Source: Frischella perrara (GTDB taxonomy: Bacteria; Pseudomonadota; Gammaproteobacteria; Enterobacterales; Orbaceae). From it: 64,000 nucleotides of DNA. The stretch is from the NCBI RefSeq assembly GCF_000807275.1, contig NZ_CP009056.1, positions 2,419,192-2,483,191 on the forward strand, in the 5' to 3' direction. The translations under genes were made by a program, and so were the position numbers. The notes beneath the pieces were generated by a model, which saw only the letters and a list, made by a program, of their open reading frames with translations, was not told the origin of the DNA and did no database searches. Position 1 is the stretch's first letter. The number at the start of each line of letters is the position of its first letter. Positions 1 to 15,423 of this stretch are shown in pieces.

Positions 1-1
1 A

Positions 2-1780
2 GCAATTAAATCGCTATCTGGTAATATGGATCTTTTAGTTGCCATTGGTACTAGCGCTGCATATGGATTATCCATATTCCAGTTAGTTATACATTGGAAT
101 AGTAATCAGATGCCGCACCTCTATTTCGAGTCATCGGCGGTAATAATAACTTTAATTCTCTTAGGTAAATGGCTAGAAGCCAAAGCTAAACATCAAACAA
201 CTCAAGCTATTGAAGCATTAACAGCTCTTCGACCTGAAACTGCAAGGGTCAGACGTGACAACCAAGAATTAATGATACCTATTAATCAAGTTAAAGTGGA
301 CGATATCGTAATAATTAAACCCGGTGAAAGTATCGCTGTAGATGGTATAATTATAGAAGGTTCATCTAGCAGTGATGAATCGTTAATTACGGGTGAGAGT
401 TTACCCGTAATTAAGCACATTGGTGATCCCGTTACTGGAGGCGCTATTAATGGTGAAGGGCTGCTAATTGTTAAAACTACAGCAATATCAAACGATTCAA
501 CATTAGCTAAAATCATTCACATGGTTGAATCTGCTCAGACAAAAAAAGCACCAATTCAGCGTATTGTTGATCGGATTAGTGCTATCTTTGTTCCTATAAT
601 CTTGCTTATCGCATTCATCACTCTGCTATTATGGGGTTTTATTACAAATGAATGGCAACTCGCCCTTATAAATGCAATCGCTGTATTAGTCATTGCTTGC
701 CCGTGTGCACTAGGCCTTGCAACGCCTACAGCTATTATGGTAGGAACAGGTATAGCCGCTCGGCAAGGTATTCTAATTAAAGATGCTCAAACACTTGAAA
801 CAATACATAGTATTAGAGCCGTAGCTTTCGACAAAACAGGAACATTAACAGTTGGTAAACCTGAACTTATCATATTTAAAGTAATAAACAATTCAAATGA
901 AGAAGCGTTATTAACCATAGCCGCAAGTATTCAGTCAGGTAGTGAACACCCATTAGCCAAAGCAGTGTTAGCCAAAGCTGATGAAAAACACTTAAATTAT
1001 CAATATGCTAAAAATATAGAAACAATTACAGGCGCTGGAATTAAAGCGATTGTTGATAATCGTCAGTATTATTTGGGAAGTTATCCTTGGATAAAGTCAT
1101 TAATTGGTGATACGAATAATATTCAAGATACTATAAATGAATTGGAGAAAAAGAATTTAACCATATCTTTATTAGCTGAAAAAACAACAAATAACATTAA
1201 TATCATAGCTATTCTAGGTTTTTTTGATGTTATTAAACCGGAAGCAAAACCCGCTATTGAAGCACTTCATGAGCTACATGTTAAAACGATTATGCTAACT
1301 GGTGATAATATTAATACAGCTAACATCATTGCTCATGATTTATCAATTGATGAAGTATTTGCACAAATTACACCTCAAATTAAAGCAGAAAAAATCTATG
1401 AACTACAAAAGAATTATGGCAAAGTTGCTATGGTCGGAGATGGAATCAATGATGCGCCAGCTTTAGCTGCAGCCGATATTGGTATCGCGATGGGCACAGG
1501 TACCGATGTAGCTATGCACACGGCTTCAATGACCTTAATGCGTGGAAATCCATTATTAATTGCTGATGCGATTGATATTTCTAGAAGAACCTATAATAAA
1601 ATCAAACAGAATTTATTTTGGGCCTTTTTCTATAATGCTATTGGTGTACCTTTAGCCGCTTTAGGTCTTCTCAACCCGATGATTGCAGGAGCTGCCATGG
1701 CACTAAGTAGTGTGAGTGTAATTACAAATGCGCTATTATTAAAACGTTGGCAACCTAAGGCTAAACAGCGAAAAGTGTAA
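2..1780 (+). CDS. copA: Copper-exporting P1B-type ATPase, 5'-truncated by window edge
   Basis: Inner-membrane heavy-metal pump that uses ATP to export Cu(I) from the cytoplasm. The reading frame is open from base 2 and reads [17 protein letters not shown], an internal segment of CopA, so the ATG at 26 is not the start and the N-terminal metal-binding domains lie outside the window. Visible in order: actuator-domain TGES-type motif (near 385-400), the CPC metal-site motif in [12 protein letters not shown] (near 700-740), the phosphorylation motif DKTGTLT (near 830-850), the HP motif in [15 protein letters not shown], and the hinge [16 protein letters not shown]. The last two helices end in [11 protein letters not shown] rather than another trio, with the SEHP loop, favours copper over zinc or cadmium. 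The family is known; metal specificity is inferred. Regulation is not visible because the promoter is absent. Confidence 0.93.
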   Translation, partial: AIKSLSGNMDLLVAIGTSAAYGLSIFQLVIHWNSNQMPHLYFESSAVIITLILLGKWLEAKAKHQTTQAIEALTALRPETARVRRDNQELMIPINQVKVDDIVIIKPGESIAVDGIIIEGSSSSDESLITGESLPVIKHIGDPVTGGAINGEGLLIVKTTAISNDSTLAKIIHMVESAQTKKAPIQRIVDRISAIFVPIILLIAFITLLLWGFITNEWQLALINAIAVLVIACPCALGLATPTAIMVGTGIAARQGILIKDAQTLETIHSIRAVAFDKTGTLTVGKPELIIFKVINNSNEEALLTIAASIQSGSEHPLAKAVLAKADEKHLNYQYAKNIETITGAGIKAIVDNRQYYLGSYPWIKSLIGDTNNIQDTINELEKKNLTISLLAEKTTNNINIIAILGFFDVIKPEAKPAIEALHELHVKTIMLTGDNINTANIIAHDLSIDEVFAQITPQIKAEKIYELQKNYGKVAMVGDGINDAPALAAADIGIAMGTGTDVAMHTASMTLMRGNPLLIADAIDISRRTYNKIKQNLFWAFFYNAIGVPLAALGLLNPMIAGAAMALSSVSVITNALLLKRWQPKAKQRKV

Positions 1781-1925
1781 AAAATAATAGCTAACGCTTT
1801 ATTTTTCAAAATCACTAAATCAAAGATTACCGGTCATTATCATTATTGACTAGAGGTTGAAAAATGAAAATTTAGCCTAATATAGAAATTATTAACAAAA
1901 TAATAGTTAGGGATAAAACGACATT

Positions 1926-2366
1926 ATGCACTTACTTACTTTTATCATTTTTTTCGTATATCTCTATATCGAATTTAGCATTTTCAATGCTGTTGCCAAT
2001 ATGATAGGTGTGTTTTTTACATTGATTGCCATTATTATGACATCAGTTATTGGCTTTTATTTAGTTAAATCACAGGGTATTAAGAATTTTATTTTAATGA
2101 AAGATAAAATCGCCAATAGAGAAAATCCAACTAATGAAATAGTGAAAAGTGTTTCTTTTTTATTCGCTGGAATACTCCTTTTAATACCCGGCTTTTTTAC
2201 AGATATTTTAGGCGCTATTTTAATATTTCCACCGATTCAGGACATATTAATACAGCGAATAGTTCAGAAAAAGAGTTTCAAAACATATAGTAATAGACAT
2301 TCTTCAAAACAGAGTATTGATGACACTGTCATTGATGGCGAATTTACACACAAAGATGATGAATAA
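1926..2366 (+). CDS. fxsA: FxsA family inner-membrane protein
   Basis: A small integral membrane protein of 146 residues. In E. coli, overproduced FxsA relieves F-plasmid exclusion of phage T7; its normal role is poorly known. The sequence shows hydrophobic stretches at about residues 3-25, 28-48 and 72-100, the last with the family-typical sequence LLIPGFFTDILGAILIFPP, then a hydrophilic C-terminal tail ending VIDGEFTHKDDE. Length matches the family (about 150). It lies just upstream of groES in the same direction, a gene order seen in enterobacteria and relatives. A hairpin follows at its stop codon, so it is probably transcribed apart from groESL. Confidence 0.85.
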   Translation: MHLLTFIIFFVYLYIEFSIFNAVANMIGVFFTLIAIIMTSVIGFYLVKSQGIKNFILMKDKIANRENPTNEIVKSVSFLFAGILLLIPGFFTDILGAILIFPPIQDILIQRIVQKKSFKTYSNRHSSKQSIDDTVIDGEFTHKDDE

Positions 2367-2388
2367 TTAATCACTTAATTATTTTTTT
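2363..2388 (+). terminator. AT-only hairpin with T-run after fxsA
   Basis: An eight-base perfect inverted repeat (2363-2370 with 2375-2382, loop TCAC) overlaps the fxsA stop codon and is followed by six T. The stem is entirely A-T, so this is a plausible but weak intrinsic terminator. Confidence 0.4.
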
Positions 2389-2399
2389 GATGGGTTCAA

Positions 2400-2428
2400 C
2401 TTGAAGTATGTTTATTCGATCCCCATGT
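2400..2428 (+). promoter_or_regulatory. Sigma-32 (heat-shock) promoter of groESL
   Basis: CTTGAAG at 2400-2406, a 14-base spacer, then CCCCATGT at 2421-2428. This is very close to the RpoH consensus (CTTGAAA, 13-15 bases, CCCCATNT) and lies about 100 bases before groES. It indicates heat-shock control by sigma-32. No CIRCE element is seen. Confidence 0.88.
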
Positions 2429-2525
2429 TAAGTTCACTATTACATAATATGCTTAAATATATTATGCTTTCGCTTTAATTTATTTTATTGAAACTTAATT
2501 TAAAATTAGTTTAGGAGAATAATAA

Positions 2526-2819
2526 ATGAAAATTCGTCCATTGCATGATCGAGTTATCATCAAACGTAAAGAAATTGAATCAAAATCAGCGGGTGGAATC
2601 GTTTTAACTGGTTCTGCTGCAGGTAAATCTACTCGAGGTGAAGTTTTAGCTGTAGGTAATGGTCGTATTTTAGAAAATGGTCAAGTACAACCATTAGATG
2701 TGAAAGTTGGTGATATCGTTATTTTTAATGAAGGTTATGGCGTTAAAACAGAAAAAATCGATAATGAAGAAGTTTTAATTCTTTCTGAAAACGATATTTT
2801 AGCAATTGTTCAGGCATAA
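2526..2819 (+). CDS. groES: Co-chaperonin GroES
   Basis: The 10-kDa lid of the GroEL folding chamber, acting in the cytoplasm. It has 97 residues, the usual length. It begins [14 protein letters not shown] and carries the mobile loop [20 protein letters not shown] at about residues 16-35, whose hydrophobic tripeptide binds GroEL; the C-terminal strand ends ILAIVQA. The ribosome-binding site AGGAG sits 7-8 bases before the ATG. groEL follows after 47 bases, so the pair forms an operon driven from the sigma-32 promoter at 2400-2428. Confidence 0.98.
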   Translation: MKIRPLHDRVIIKRKEIESKSAGGIVLTGSAAGKSTRGEVLAVGNGRILENGQVQPLDVKVGDIVIFNEGYGVKTEKIDNEEVLILSENDILAIVQA

Positions 2820-2854
2820 TTTGATTATTAATCAGTATAAAAGGCAGATTTTAG

Positions 2855-4510
<1,656 letters not shown>

Positions 4511-4542
4511 TTCACGCACACGCAATATACTCAAAAAAAATG

Positions 4543-4572
4543 AAAACCACTCTAACATGAGTGGTTTTTTTA
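4543..4572 (+). terminator. Intrinsic terminator of groESL
   Basis: AAAACCACTC at 4543-4552 pairs with GAGTGGTTTT at 4559-4568 (loop TAACAT), and the T-run carries on. This is a classic Rho-independent terminator 33 bases after the groEL stop. Confidence 0.92.
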
Positions 4573-4719
4573 TTTAGCTAACTTCATCTTTAAAATTCAG
4601 TAAGACAAAAATTATTTTTTAGTTATGAATTATTGTTTAGTCGTCAAAATAGTATTAATTTTACTTTTTATTAACTAACAATGATGATTACTCACCATTT
4701 TGCTAAAACACTATTTTCT

Positions 4720-5367
4720 TTATTTAGAGTTATTTAATAAATGATTTAAATAATCGGCAATTTTAACCGCGCCCTTCTGTCGATATTCATCAGCCATTTT
4801 TGCGACCCTATCTTGCGCAGTTGTATCATAACGGAACAATTGTTTAAAAGTCTGGTCGGCTTCTTTGATGTCATTATTTTGTAGCGCGCAATAACCTAAC
4901 TGTTCTAACCCATCTATTTTCCATTTTGGTTTATCTAAGCTAATCGCATGTTTGAATTGTATTTTTGCTTCATTATAACGCTCTCTTGCACATAAAAAAG
5001 AACCATAATGATTAGAATACAGCCCATTCATGGGCTCCATTTTTACTATATTTCTATAAATCATATCAGCTTCATCATATTGCCCTACATGCTGGTCAAA
5101 TAATGCCATGCCCAACATGATATTGGGGTTATTAGGCGAATATTGATTAGCTAAATTCAGATTATAATGTGCTTTCTTAATATTTTCTGTCGATTCTTCA
5201 GCCTGCGCTAAATAACCTAACCCTAACTTTAGTCTAGCAAAAGCAGCTTTTTCAGGATTAAACTCTGCTTGTTGCTGTTCAGTAAATTGGCATCCAACTA
5301 AAGTAAATGAAAATAGTACACTTAAGACAACAAAATATAACTTTTTTGAAACCATCATTCTAAACAT
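4720..5367 (-). CDS. pilW: TPR lipoprotein, PilW/PilF type IV pilus biogenesis family
   Basis: A predicted outer-membrane lipoprotein; in relatives PilF/PilW is the pilotin that helps assemble the PilQ secretin. The N-terminus is a lipoprotein signal with lipobox LVGC near residue 26. The rest is tandem TPR helices (motifs such as NPNIMLGMALFDQHVGQYDE), about 190 residues. It lies directly downstream of rlmN with 7 bases between them, the conserved rlmN-pilF arrangement. The start is uncertain: the ATG at 5367 has a GGA too close to it, whereas the in-frame ATG pair 9-12 bases further on has that GGA at a good distance and gives MMVSKK. Orbaceae-like bacteria do carry type IV pili, but no other pilus gene is in the window. 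Confidence 0.78.
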   Translation of the reverse strand: MFRMMVSKKLYFVVLSVLFSFTLVGCQFTEQQQAEFNPEKAAFARLKLGLGYLAQAEESTENIKKAHYNLNLANQYSPNNPNIMLGMALFDQHVGQYDEADMIYRNIVKMEPMNGLYSNHYGSFLCARERYNEAKIQFKHAISLDKPKWKIDGLEQLGYCALQNNDIKEADQTFKQLFRYDTTAQDRVAKMADEYRQKGAVKIADYLNHLLNNSK

Positions 5368-5374
5368 TCCAAGA

Positions 5375-6568
5375 TTAAGTCTGTCTTACTTTGATTTGCG
5401 TTTGTTTTAACGCAGATTTAATGATCTTCGTTCTTTTTGTACGATCTAATACATCGCCGGCTAATTGACCACATGCAGCATCAATGTCATCACCGCGAGT
5501 TTTACGAATAATCACAGTAAAACCATACTCCATTAACGTTTTCATAAATCGATCAATACGCGTGTTAGAACTGCGAGAATAAGGTGCTCCAGGGAATGGA
5601 TTCCAAGGAATAAGATTTATTTTACAAGGGGTATTTTTAAGAAACTTTGCTAATTGGTGAGCATGTTCAATACCATCATTGACTTGATTAAGTAATACAT
5701 ATTCAATGGTTACTTTACCATGATTAGCATTTGAAACGGCTAAATAACGATGAATAGAATCCCGTAACATCGCCATATTATATTTTTCATTGATTGGCAT
5801 AATTTGATTACGAATTTCATCGTTAGGCGCATGTAATGACACGGCTAACGCCACATCAATCATTCCAGCCAATTTATCCAACGCAGGAACGACTCCCGAT
5901 GTAGACAACGTTACCCTACGCTTAGATAAGCCATATCCAAAATCATCAAGCATAATCTCCATTGCAGGTACAACATTAGAGATATTTAATAACGGTTCAC
6001 CCATTCCCATCATAACGACATTAGTAATTGGGCGATCAGCCAGTTTACCTGTCAATCCAATCACTTTGGAAGCTCGCCATACTTGTCCAATAATTTCTGA
6101 AACCCGTAGATTTCGATTAAAACCTTGTTGTGCAGTAGAACAGAATTGACAAGCTAAAGCACAACCTACTTGCGATGAAACACACAACGTTGCTCTGTCT
6201 TTTTCAGGAATATAAACACATTCAATTAATTGATTATTACCGACATCTAACGCCCATTTTATCGTACCGTCAGTGGAGCGTTGCTCTTCTGCGATCTCTG
6301 GAGCTTTAATTTCGGCAATTTTAGCTAACTGATCACGTAATTTTTTATTGATATCAGTCATTAATTCAAAATCATCATAGCCAAAATGATAAATCCATTT
6401 CATAACTTGATCAGCTCGGAATGGTTTTTCTCCTAAGCTCTTAAAAAATTCACGCAATTCTTGACGTGTGAAATTTAACAAATTGACCTTTTCCGTCGGT
6501 TGACTATTTGATAAAAAGGGATGATTAGGTAATTCAGTTTGAGTTGTTACATTATTTACTACAGTCAT
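5375..6568 (-). CDS. rlmN: Dual-specificity RNA methyltransferase RlmN
   Basis: A radical-SAM enzyme that methylates C2 of A2503 in 23S rRNA and of A37 in some tRNAs. The cluster-binding motif CxxxCxxC reads CALACQFC at residues 136-143. The GEPL motif is in [10 protein letters not shown]. The methyl-carrying second cysteine is probably C366 in [10 protein letters not shown]. At 397 residues it is slightly longer than the E. coli protein, the extra being at the N-terminus. It is followed by pilW in the same direction. Identification is secure from these motifs. Confidence 0.97.
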   Translation of the reverse strand: MTVVNNVTTQTELPNHPFLSNSQPTEKVNLLNFTRQELREFFKSLGEKPFRADQVMKWIYHFGYDDFELMTDINKKLRDQLAKIAEIKAPEIAEEQRSTDGTIKWALDVGNNQLIECVYIPEKDRATLCVSSQVGCALACQFCSTAQQGFNRNLRVSEIIGQVWRASKVIGLTGKLADRPITNVVMMGMGEPLLNISNVVPAMEIMLDDFGYGLSKRRVTLSTSGVVPALDKLAGMIDVALAVSLHAPNDEIRNQIMPINEKYNMAMLRDSIHRYLAVSNANHGKVTIEYVLLNQVNDGIEHAHQLAKFLKNTPCKINLIPWNPFPGAPYSRSSNTRIDRFMKTLMEYGFTVIIRKTRGDDIDAACGQLAGDVLDRTKRTKIIKSALKQTQIKVRQT

Positions 6569-6685
6569 ACGGCCTCGTTTTTACACATTACGGCAATAAA
6601 AAATATGAATAAAATTAAAAGGAGGATTATAATAGTTTTAAATTCATCTGGCTAATATAATTCTATTTTTTGAGATTTTAATAGC

Positions 6686-7405
6686 ATGAAAAAATTTATT
6701 TTATTAATTCTAATTTTTACAACTTTTACGTCTATGGCTGATTCACTATCATTAAATAAATTAATTGGGCAATTTGATGAAAAAAAAGATGCTGATTTTA
6801 TTTCGCTAGATTCTACAATTTTACCCGTGAATAAATCTGGTATGTATTTACAAAAAGAAGTAACCCAACAATTGATTAAAGCATATCAGGATTTTAAAAA
6901 GGTAAATCCTAACATTCCTTTTATTATAGTTAGTGCTACTCGGAATTATGATTATCAAAATCGTATTTGGCAAAATAAATGGAATACAATATTTGCAAAA
7001 CTAAAAAATGAACAAAAAACAGCCGAAGAAATTTTAAAATACTCGTCAATGCCTGGAACTTCAAGACATCATTGGGGAACAGATGTTGATATTACGAGTG
7101 TTTCAAATGAATACTTTAAAAGCAATCCTCAAGGTAAAATTCTTTACCAGTGGTTACAAGACAATATGCCAAAATATGGCTTTTGCCAACCATTCAATAA
7201 TGGAAGAAAAGGAGGTTACTTACCGGAAGAATGGCACTGGTCTTATCATCCAATATCTAAAAACTATTTAGCAAAATATAAAGATATATTTGATAAAGAT
7301 TCACAATTAATTATTAATAAACTTAATTTTGTCGGACACAATAAAATCCAACTAAAGGAATTTATTAAAGAATATGTATTTGATATTAATTCAGAATGTT
7401 ACTAA
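6686..7405 (+). CDS. Secreted M15-family (VanY/DacB-like) D-Ala-D-Ala carboxypeptidase
   Basis: A predicted zinc peptidase that trims peptidoglycan stem peptides in the periplasm. A signal peptide is evident (MKKFILLILIFTTFTSMA, about 18 residues). The zinc-site signature SRHHWGTDVDI lies at about residues 131-141 and the third ligand in EEWHWSYHP near residue 184. At 239 residues it is normal for the M15B group. The stop codon abuts the converging cpxA stop with no base between. Because Cpx governs envelope stress, the position is suggestive, but the genes converge and are not an operon. The substrate is inferred from the family. Confidence 0.85.
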   Translation: MKKFILLILIFTTFTSMADSLSLNKLIGQFDEKKDADFISLDSTILPVNKSGMYLQKEVTQQLIKAYQDFKKVNPNIPFIIVSATRNYDYQNRIWQNKWNTIFAKLKNEQKTAEEILKYSSMPGTSRHHWGTDVDITSVSNEYFKSNPQGKILYQWLQDNMPKYGFCQPFNNGRKGGYLPEEWHWSYHPISKNYLAKYKDIFDKDSQLIINKLNFVGHNKIQLKEFIKEYVFDINSECY

Positions 7406-8701
7406 TTAACCACGCCAATAGGGTAATTTAATTGTCATATTTAGACCTCGGCTTTCTCTATTTTTAGCCTGAATTGATCCATTATGCATTGTGATACTTT
7501 TACGTGCTATTGCTAGCCCTAATCCGTATCCTTTTCCTAATTGTGGCGATTGGATTCTGACAAAAGGCTCAAATATGCTAGATAATTTATGTACATCAAC
7601 ACCTGGACCATGATCACTCACAACTACTTGTAAATATTTACCCACCTCTTTTAAATGAATATCAATTTGCTGTTCTTTTTGTGAAAAACGAATAGCATTT
7701 CGGATAATATTCTCAATTGCTCGCCGAATTTGTTCAGAGTTTCCTTTAATTATTGAATGAATAATGGGTTCACATGTAAAATTGATAATTATATGTTGCG
7801 GTTCAGCCTCATATTTAGCATCATCAACAATAACACTTATTAACGCTTTTAAATCGAAATATTCATCTAACGAATTATTCATTTCAGCACGTGAATAATT
7901 TAATATTTCACCTATTAGTGCATCTAAACGTTGCGATTCAAGTTCAATTCGTGCAAGTGAATTATCAATATTTTGTTTATTCTGTTGCGCCAATCCAATT
8001 GCTAGTTGTAATCTTGCCAAAGGCGTTCTAAGTTCATGCGAGACATCATGTAATAAGACTTGTCTATCCGTAATTAGTATATCTAATTGTTCAACCATCG
8101 AATCAAAATCTTTAGCTAATTCACTAAGTTCATCATGACGTAATTTAAGATGTTCATAAAGTCTAACAGACAAATCACCTTGTGATACACGGAAAAAGCC
8201 TTGGCGTAAGAGTTTCATTGGCCGAGTGAGATTCCAAGCTAAAAATAAACTAAATAGTAAACCACCACTAATTCCCATTAAAAACATCGGAATAGGCAGG
8301 TTAAAAATAGAACCATTTGAATAATTTTTATTGTTATCTTTGAAAGTGATTAAATAAATAATACCATCCGGCGCTATGGCGGTTTTTTGATAGATAAAAG
8401 CACCATCTTTCAAATCATTAGATACAACTTTTATATGCTCATCCTGAGCATTAGATAGGGTAATGGAAAAACATAAACGTTCAGGTTCTGGTAAATGGGA
8501 TATGAAATTAACTGCTTCACGTTCACCAGAAATTTGAAGCAATTGAGCTATCATTTCTACTTTGGTAGGAATGTGGTAATAGGTTTTTGCATAACGATTT
8601 TGAATATAAAAACTGAAACCAATCCAAGTCAATTGAAAAGTAAGATAAAAGATACCCCAAAATATGATAAGTATCTTCCAAAATAAACGTCTGTTCATCA
8701 C
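7406..8701 (-). CDS. cpxA: CpxA-like envelope-stress sensor histidine kinase
   Basis: An inner-membrane sensor kinase that phosphorylates CpxR on envelope stress. Two transmembrane helices at about residues 8-32 and 137-157 enclose a periplasmic domain of about 105 residues, somewhat shorter than in E. coli. A HAMP linker follows (about 160-210), then the H-box SHELRTPLARL with phospho-acceptor His222, an N-box (NIIRNAIRFS), and G-boxes DHGPGV and GKGYGLGLAIA. It lies 9 bases downstream of cpxR in one operon. No cpxP-like gene is adjacent. Confidence 0.88.
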   Translation of the reverse strand: MMNRRLFWKILIIFWGIFYLTFQLTWIGFSFYIQNRYAKTYYHIPTKVEMIAQLLQISGEREAVNFISHLPEPERLCFSITLSNAQDEHIKVVSNDLKDGAFIYQKTAIAPDGIIYLITFKDNNKNYSNGSIFNLPIPMFLMGISGGLLFSLFLAWNLTRPMKLLRQGFFRVSQGDLSVRLYEHLKLRHDELSELAKDFDSMVEQLDILITDRQVLLHDVSHELRTPLARLQLAIGLAQQNKQNIDNSLARIELESQRLDALIGEILNYSRAEMNNSLDEYFDLKALISVIVDDAKYEAEPQHIIINFTCEPIIHSIIKGNSEQIRRAIENIIRNAIRFSQKEQQIDIHLKEVGKYLQVVVSDHGPGVDVHKLSSIFEPFVRIQSPQLGKGYGLGLAIARKSITMHNGSIQAKNRESRGLNMTIKLPYWRG

Positions 8702-8710
8702 ACTTACTAA

Positions 8711-9397
8711 TTATCTTATACGATAACCAACAGCTCTAATGGTTTCAATAGTTATTGCATCTCGAGTCAGTTGATGCAATTTTTGTCTAATATTACTAAT
8801 GTGAACATCAACACTTCGATCATAAAGTTCTCGAGCTCGTCCTAATCCTTCTTCAGATAATTCTTCTTTCGTTACAACTCTATCGTTATTTTTAACAAGC
8901 AATGCTAATAAATTAAATTCAGTAGAAGTCAGTTCAATTGTAATATTTTTCCACATACATAACCTTTGTGGAATGTCTAATGTTAGATCATGGAATTGAT
9001 ATTTTTTATCATCAAGTTCTGCATAAGGTTGTTTATCATCCATTCGACGCAATACAGCTCTCAATCTAGCCAGTAATTCTCTCGGATAACATGGTTTAGG
9101 AATATAATCATCAGCTCCTAGCTCTAACCCTAGAACACGATCAATATTATCTCCTTTTGCAGTTAACATAATAACAGGAGTATTTAGTGATTGTCGGATA
9201 TTTTTAAGAACATCAATACCGTTGAGATCAGGTAACATGATATCTAATATAATCGCTTTATATTCACCCGTAAGCGCTTCATTAATACCTTCTTGCCCTT
9301 GATGGACAACTTTAACTTTAAAACTTTCATTTGTTAAGTATTCACTTAGCATCTGAGACAGTTCAACATCATCATCAATTAGTAGAATATTAATCAT
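8711..9397 (-). CDS. cpxR: CpxR-like OmpR-family response regulator
   Basis: A transcription factor of 228 residues. The receiver domain (1-115) has acidic pair D8-D9, phospho-acceptor D52 in ILDIMLPD, and the conserved lysine in YIPKPCYPREL. The C-terminal winged helix-turn-helix (about 130-228) ends SVDVHISNIRQKL and IRAVGYRIR. The phrase VLGLELGADDY and overall match favour CpxR over OmpR or RstA. It is the first gene of the cpxRA operon. A possible CpxR box upstream (9464-9479) would fit the autoregulation known in E. coli. Confidence 0.88.
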   Translation of the reverse strand: MINILLIDDDVELSQMLSEYLTNESFKVKVVHQGQEGINEALTGEYKAIILDIMLPDLNGIDVLKNIRQSLNTPVIMLTAKGDNIDRVLGLELGADDYIPKPCYPRELLARLRAVLRRMDDKQPYAELDDKKYQFHDLTLDIPQRLCMWKNITIELTSTEFNLLALLVKNNDRVVTKEELSEEGLGRARELYDRSVDVHISNIRQKLHQLTRDAITIETIRAVGYRIR

Positions 9398-9880
9398 AGC
9401 AATATAAGTAAATAATTATAGATAATCTATATTATCAGTTAGATACCAAAAATGTCAGTCATTTTTACTAAAATATTACATCATTCTGTTAATTATTATA
9501 TATAAATCGCATATTTTTTGATAAAGATGTGAAGTAAAAACTGAATTAACAATAAATAAAGCAATTTCATTGTTATTCAAAAGTATATTAATAAGAGCCG
9601 GGAAATATTTTGAATGTTAAAGCAACTTCAATAAGATGATTTAAAAATTAAGTTTCTATAATTTATAAATAAATTAGTACAAGGACATCATTTATGATAA
9701 TAATAAGGTAAGACTTAGACTTAAAATGAATATAAGATAAGTGTGGCATTGGAGTATTACATTATGAAAGGGTAAGGACTAATGGCTATGATGAACTAAT
9801 CAGGAATCAGAATCTTAATCTTAATTTTAGTCTTATAAATTAAGATAGATATGGTTTAATGACAACAATATAACAGCAAT
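9398..9880. other. Intergenic region between cpxR and the rRNA operon
   Basis: About 480 bases of very AT-rich DNA with no convincing reading frame on either strand. The part next to cpxR must hold its promoter. I see nothing else beyond short AT-rich inverted repeats. Confidence 0.6.
9464..9479 (-). promoter_or_regulatory. Possible CpxR box upstream of cpxR
   Basis: Read on the minus strand: GTAAT, six bases, GTAAA. The CpxR consensus is two GTAAA pentamers about five bases apart. It lies about 70 bases before the cpxR start. One mismatch and six-base spacing in AT-rich DNA make this only suggestive. Confidence 0.28.
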
Positions 9881-9907
9881 AAAAAAACCCCATCCTTGCG
9901 GACGAGG
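9881..9907 (-). terminator. Intrinsic terminator of the rRNA operon
   Basis: On the minus strand CCTCGTCC pairs with GGATGGGG around a GCAA loop (G-U wobbles work only in this direction), followed by seven T. It lies just after 5S rRNA. Confidence 0.88.
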
Positions 9908-9920
9908 TCGGTATTTTATA

Positions 9921-10037
9921 GTCTGGCGGTGACCTACTCTCACATGGGGTAACCCCCACACTACCATCGGCTCCACGGCGTTTCACTTCTGAGTTCGGCA
10001 TGGGTCAGGTGGGACCACCGCAACATCGCCGCCAGAC
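9921..10037 (-). rRNA. rrf: 5S ribosomal RNA
   Basis: About 117 bases. The minus strand begins GTCTGGCGGCGATG and ends CACCGCCAGAC, closing the terminal stem, with the standard 5S body between (CGAACTCAGAAGTGAAAC). It lies 66 bases after the 23S gene in the same transcript. Confidence 0.95.
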
Positions 10038-10103
10038 ATATCCTGTCTAACTTCTCTAACTCTTCAGAACAAGCTCTTCTTTCCAAAAACAACTCCGAGT
10101 TGT

Positions 10104-13004
<2,901 letters not shown>

Positions 13005-13130
13005 TTACAACTCACAGTTGTCTCTGGTTTTCTTTTACGCTTTCTTCTCTTATCATATCTTCACCACATAAATTCATTCATGCAGTTACAATATCATTCG
13101 AGAACTCGTTTCTTTCAGCTTGTTCCTACT

Positions 13131-13141
13131 TGTTAAAGAGC
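13131..13141 (-). promoter_or_regulatory. boxA antitermination site before 23S
   Basis: GCTCTTTAACA on the minus strand matches the rRNA boxA consensus (TGCTCTTTAACA) and lies in the tRNA-Ala to 23S spacer, where enterobacteria have it. It is expected to bind NusB-S10. Confidence 0.8.
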
Positions 13142-13200
13142 TTTATCTCTCTATTCACTTATCAGTAAATACAAAGATAATTTATTGAGAGAATAAATAA

Positions 13201-13276
13201 TGGTGGAGCTAAGCGGGATCGAACCGCTGGCCTCCTGCGTGCAAGGCAGGCGCTCTCCCAGCTGAGCTATAGCCCC
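13201..13276 (-). tRNA. alaT: tRNA-Ala (TGC)
   Basis: A 76-base tRNA with encoded CCA. The minus strand begins GGGGCTATAGCTCAGC. The anticodon loop CTTGCAC contains TGC (13241-13243 on the plus strand), and the T-arm is GGTTCGATCC. It sits in the 16S-23S spacer. Confidence 0.97.
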
Positions 13277-13366
13277 ATCTATCTTCACTTCATCACTTCT
13301 ACCAATTCGATTCGACACCAACTTCGCAGGAATACAAACCTCTTCTCAGCAGAGCTTTTCTCAAAT

Positions 13367-13443
<77 letters not shown>

Positions 13444-13501
13444 AATAAAGTGCTTCTCTCTTCATAACAAACAATCTGTGTGAACACTGCCAGGCGCTTC
13501 G

Positions 13502-15035
<1,534 letters not shown>

Positions 15036-15176
15036 AAAGTTTGATGCTCAATAACTGTCTCTGACATATTCAAATGAATCTTCAGTGTCACTTATTAAGA
15101 CTTGATTTCTTTTAAGTCCGTAGACTTTAATTCTTTGTCCTAACAGTGCCCACACAGATTGTCTGTTATTTACTTT

Positions 15177-15186
15177 TTAAAGAGCT
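15177..15186 (-). promoter_or_regulatory. boxA antitermination site in the rRNA leader
   Basis: AGCTCTTTAA on the minus strand, about 140 bases before 16S, matches boxA. With the copy before 23S it marks an antiterminated rRNA transcript. Confidence 0.72.
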
Positions 15187-15228
15187 GACAGTTTTTTCCG
15201 TTTCGGCTTACTGTCTCAAGGGTTGCGT

Positions 15229-15257
15229 ATACTACGCTACCTCTTATTTCATGTCAA
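15229..15257 (-). promoter_or_regulatory. rRNA operon promoter P2
   Basis: On the minus strand TTGACA (15257-15252), a 17-base spacer and TAGTAT (15234-15229). This is a near-consensus sigma-70 promoter about 195 bases before 16S and downstream of P1. Confidence 0.8.
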
Positions 15258-15349
15258 GAAGTTTTTTAACTTTTTTTAAAAACTTTCTTCACTTCACTTT
15301 GCAACCTTGACTTTCTTTTCGTTCGTCTCAATCGCTAAGTGAGTTGGGC

Positions 15350-15377
15350 ATTATAGAGAACTTTTTCTTTTTAGCAA
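15350..15377 (-). promoter_or_regulatory. rRNA operon promoter P1
   Basis: On the minus strand TTGCTA (15377-15372), a 16-base spacer and TATAAT (15355-15350), followed by GCCC. The 16-base spacing with C/G after the -10 resembles E. coli rrn P1, which is under stringent and growth-rate control. AT-rich DNA just upstream could act as an UP element. Confidence 0.75.
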
Positions 15378-15423
15378 GCATAAAATGTCATTTTATTTTC
15401 AGTCGCGCAATCTTTAATCATGA

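Noticed and set aside
26..1780. Treating the ATG at 26 as the start of the copper ATPase
   Set aside because: The frame is open upstream and the first residues match the middle of CopA, so the gene is cut by the window edge.
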